In this document: positions 14,283 through 15,496 of the stretch, one piece after another
How positions within the stretch are numbered: the first letter of the stretch is position 1
How the letters are laid out: every line of letters begins with the position of its first letter
Program-made: the position numbers and the translations under genes
Notes under the pieces: generated by a model
What the model was told of the DNA's origin: nothing
The model's input: the letters and a program-made list of their open reading frames with translations, nothing else
The model's database searches: none
Assembly: GCA_900554925.1 (NCBI GenBank)
Contig: USJG01000042.1
Location: 1 to 15,496 of the forward strand
From: an uncultured Lachnospiraceae bacterium
GTDB taxonomy: Bacteria > Bacillota > Clostridia > Lachnospirales > Lachnospiraceae
Length of the DNA stretch: 15,496 nucleotides
Direction: 5' to 3'

Positions 14283-15496
14283 CTAGGATAACATAATCGC
14301 CGCCGTACTGCCAGCATTTGTTTTTCGTATCTGTATCTGGTTTCCAATTTTTTCCGAGAGCTCAGGTACATGAGAAATAATGCCGATAAGCCTGTCCTTC
14401 TCTACCAGACTTTGCAGGGTAAGACATGCCTGCTCTAAGGATTCACTGTCAAGGCTTCCAAAGCCCTCGTCAATAAAAAGCGCTTCTACCCTGCGGCCGC
14501 CGCTTTCGGCCTGCACTACATCACTCATACCAAGGGCCAGCGCCAGTGACGCCTTAAAGGATTCTCCCCCTGATAAGGTCTTTACCGACCTGTATTTTCC
14601 GGTATAGTAATCCATAACCTCTATTTCCAGATTATCCTTGCTGCGCCCATCGGAAATCTGCGATGCTCTGCGCAGCTGGTAACGTCCGCTGCTCATCAGC
14701 CTCAGTCTTATATTTGCGGCCTGAAGAATATCCTCAAAATAAGAAGCCAGCACATATTGCTCAAATACCAGCCTTTTCTTATTATTCCCATTGGCTGCAT
14801 CATCCAGATCCTTTAAAATACTGTAATTCTCCATGAGTTTATTCAGCCCTGTATTCTTCTCCTTTAAGGAAGAAAGCCCCTTCTTAACGCTTTGCAGATT
14901 CGTTCCTGATTCCGCCTGGGATTGAAACAGCTCCTGCTTTTTAAGTACCGCCTGCTCCATTTTCTCCTTCAGCTGCCAAATATCCTCCGGCTTTGCCTTA
15001 TCTGTCTCCTCCTGAAGATGACATAGCATCTCCCTGTTTGACTGACATTTCTGGTAATAGTCCTGTATTTCCTCCCGAAGCTTTCCGATTTCCTTATCCT
15101 CTGGCAATACCCTTTTATAATCTTCTCTTGAAGCAAAGCCCGCGGCAGAAAGCTTTTGTTCAAAGTCCTTTTGTATCTGCTGCAAGGTCTCTGCCGCCAA
15201 AAGCTGATCCTTTTCCTTTTTGATCAAAAGCTTCTGCTTTTCCTTAAGTACCGCCAGCCTTTGTTCGTATTTTCTGATTGCCTCCTTAAATTCTTCCTCT
15301 TTATGTTCGGTAATATACTCTCTGATACCCTGTTTGCATTTCTTCTTGTTTTCCTCTAAAAGCCCGCAGGTTTCCCCCAGCTCTTTAATTTTTACGTCAA
15401 GGGACCAAACCCTGGCAAGCTGTGCAGATGCTGCCGCGTGAAGCGCAACTCTCACTTTTTGTTTTTCTTCAAAATACCCTTTCAGGCTCTTAACCT
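14283..15496 (-). CDS. sbcC: Exonuclease SbcCD subunit C, 3' part (5' end outside the window)
   Basis: The frame is open through the right edge; the GTG at 15455 is internal, since upstream codons (KGYFEEKQK) continue without a stop. The visible part is the second half of an SMC/Rad50-like ATPase. Coiled coil runs from the edge to about residue 215 of the visible frame, followed by the C-terminal ABC half: FEQYVLASYF, LSGGESFKASLALALGMSD (signature, about 294-312) and ALFIDEGFGSLD (Walker B and D-loop, about 325-336), with the switch histidine in ISHVPEL. Together with SbcD it cuts hairpins and DNA ends. Given the long palindromes at the left of this window, its substrates are present in this genome. 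The partner sbcD would be expected just off the right edge. Confidence 0.92.
   Translation of the reverse strand, partial: VKSLKGYFEEKQKVRVALHAAASAQLARVWSLDVKIKELGETCGLLEENKKKCKQGIREYITEHKEEEFKEAIRKYEQRLAVLKEKQKLLIKKEKDQLLAAETLQQIQKDFEQKLSAAGFASREDYKRVLPEDKEIGKLREEIQDYYQKCQSNREMLCHLQEETDKAKPEDIWQLKEKMEQAVLKKQELFQSQAESGTNLQSVKKGLSSLKEKNTGLNKLMENYSILKDLDDAANGNNKKRLVFEQYVLASYFEDILQAANIRLRLMSSGRYQLRRASQISDGRSKDNLEIEVMDYYTGKYRSVKTLSGGESFKASLALALGMSDVVQAESGGRRVEALFIDEGFGSLDSESLEQACLTLQSLVEKDRLIGIISHVPELSEKIGNQIQIRKTNAGSTAAIMLS

Overview
The window looks like chromosome of an anaerobic Firmicute of the Lachnospiraceae type. The evidence is moderate G+C, strong AGGAGG-type ribosome binding sites, a Clostridia-style HtpG preceded by a textbook HrcA operator (CIRCE), a PrsA-type foldase lipoprotein, a COG2509-type flavoprotein, and a DUF5722-type secreted protein. 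The genus cannot be named from the sequence alone.

Right-hand region, read on the minus strand from the right edge: the 3' part of sbcC, an FAD-dependent oxidoreductase, a prsA-like lipoprotein foldase overlapping it by ATGA, then htpG with its own promoter and a perfect CIRCE. Next comes the start of a SpoIID/LytB-like cell-wall gene, whose ribosome binding site lies inside a terminator-like hairpin behind htpG.

Central region (about 2603-8867): the cell-wall gene is split by a 6.26-kb integrated element. Its N-terminal 171 codons lie at the right (8863-9374) and the next 62 codons at the left (2413-2607). Joining them at the shared 5-bp core ACTAC restores the reading frame exactly, so both element ends can be placed to within 5 bp. 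Inside are, left to right: an ECF-like sigma factor; an overlapping membrane anti-sigma-like gene broken by an in-frame TAA; convergently, a lipoprotein; a 44-codon small gene; an AAA/DUF4143 ATPase; and, divergent from the ATPase and ending about 20 bp from the right core, a 462-residue large serine recombinase. No conjugation or replication gene is visible, so this is a compact integrative element carrying a signalling-like cargo.

Left region (1-2412): a secreted DUF5722/TIM-barrel glycosidase-like gene with its own promoter and terminator. It is flanked by two inverted copies of a repeat family. The right copy is a complete 321-bp element with long imperfect arms ending in 24-bp perfect inverted repeats. 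It lies next to the point where the rest of the cell-wall gene is missing, so that gene seems to have been damaged twice.
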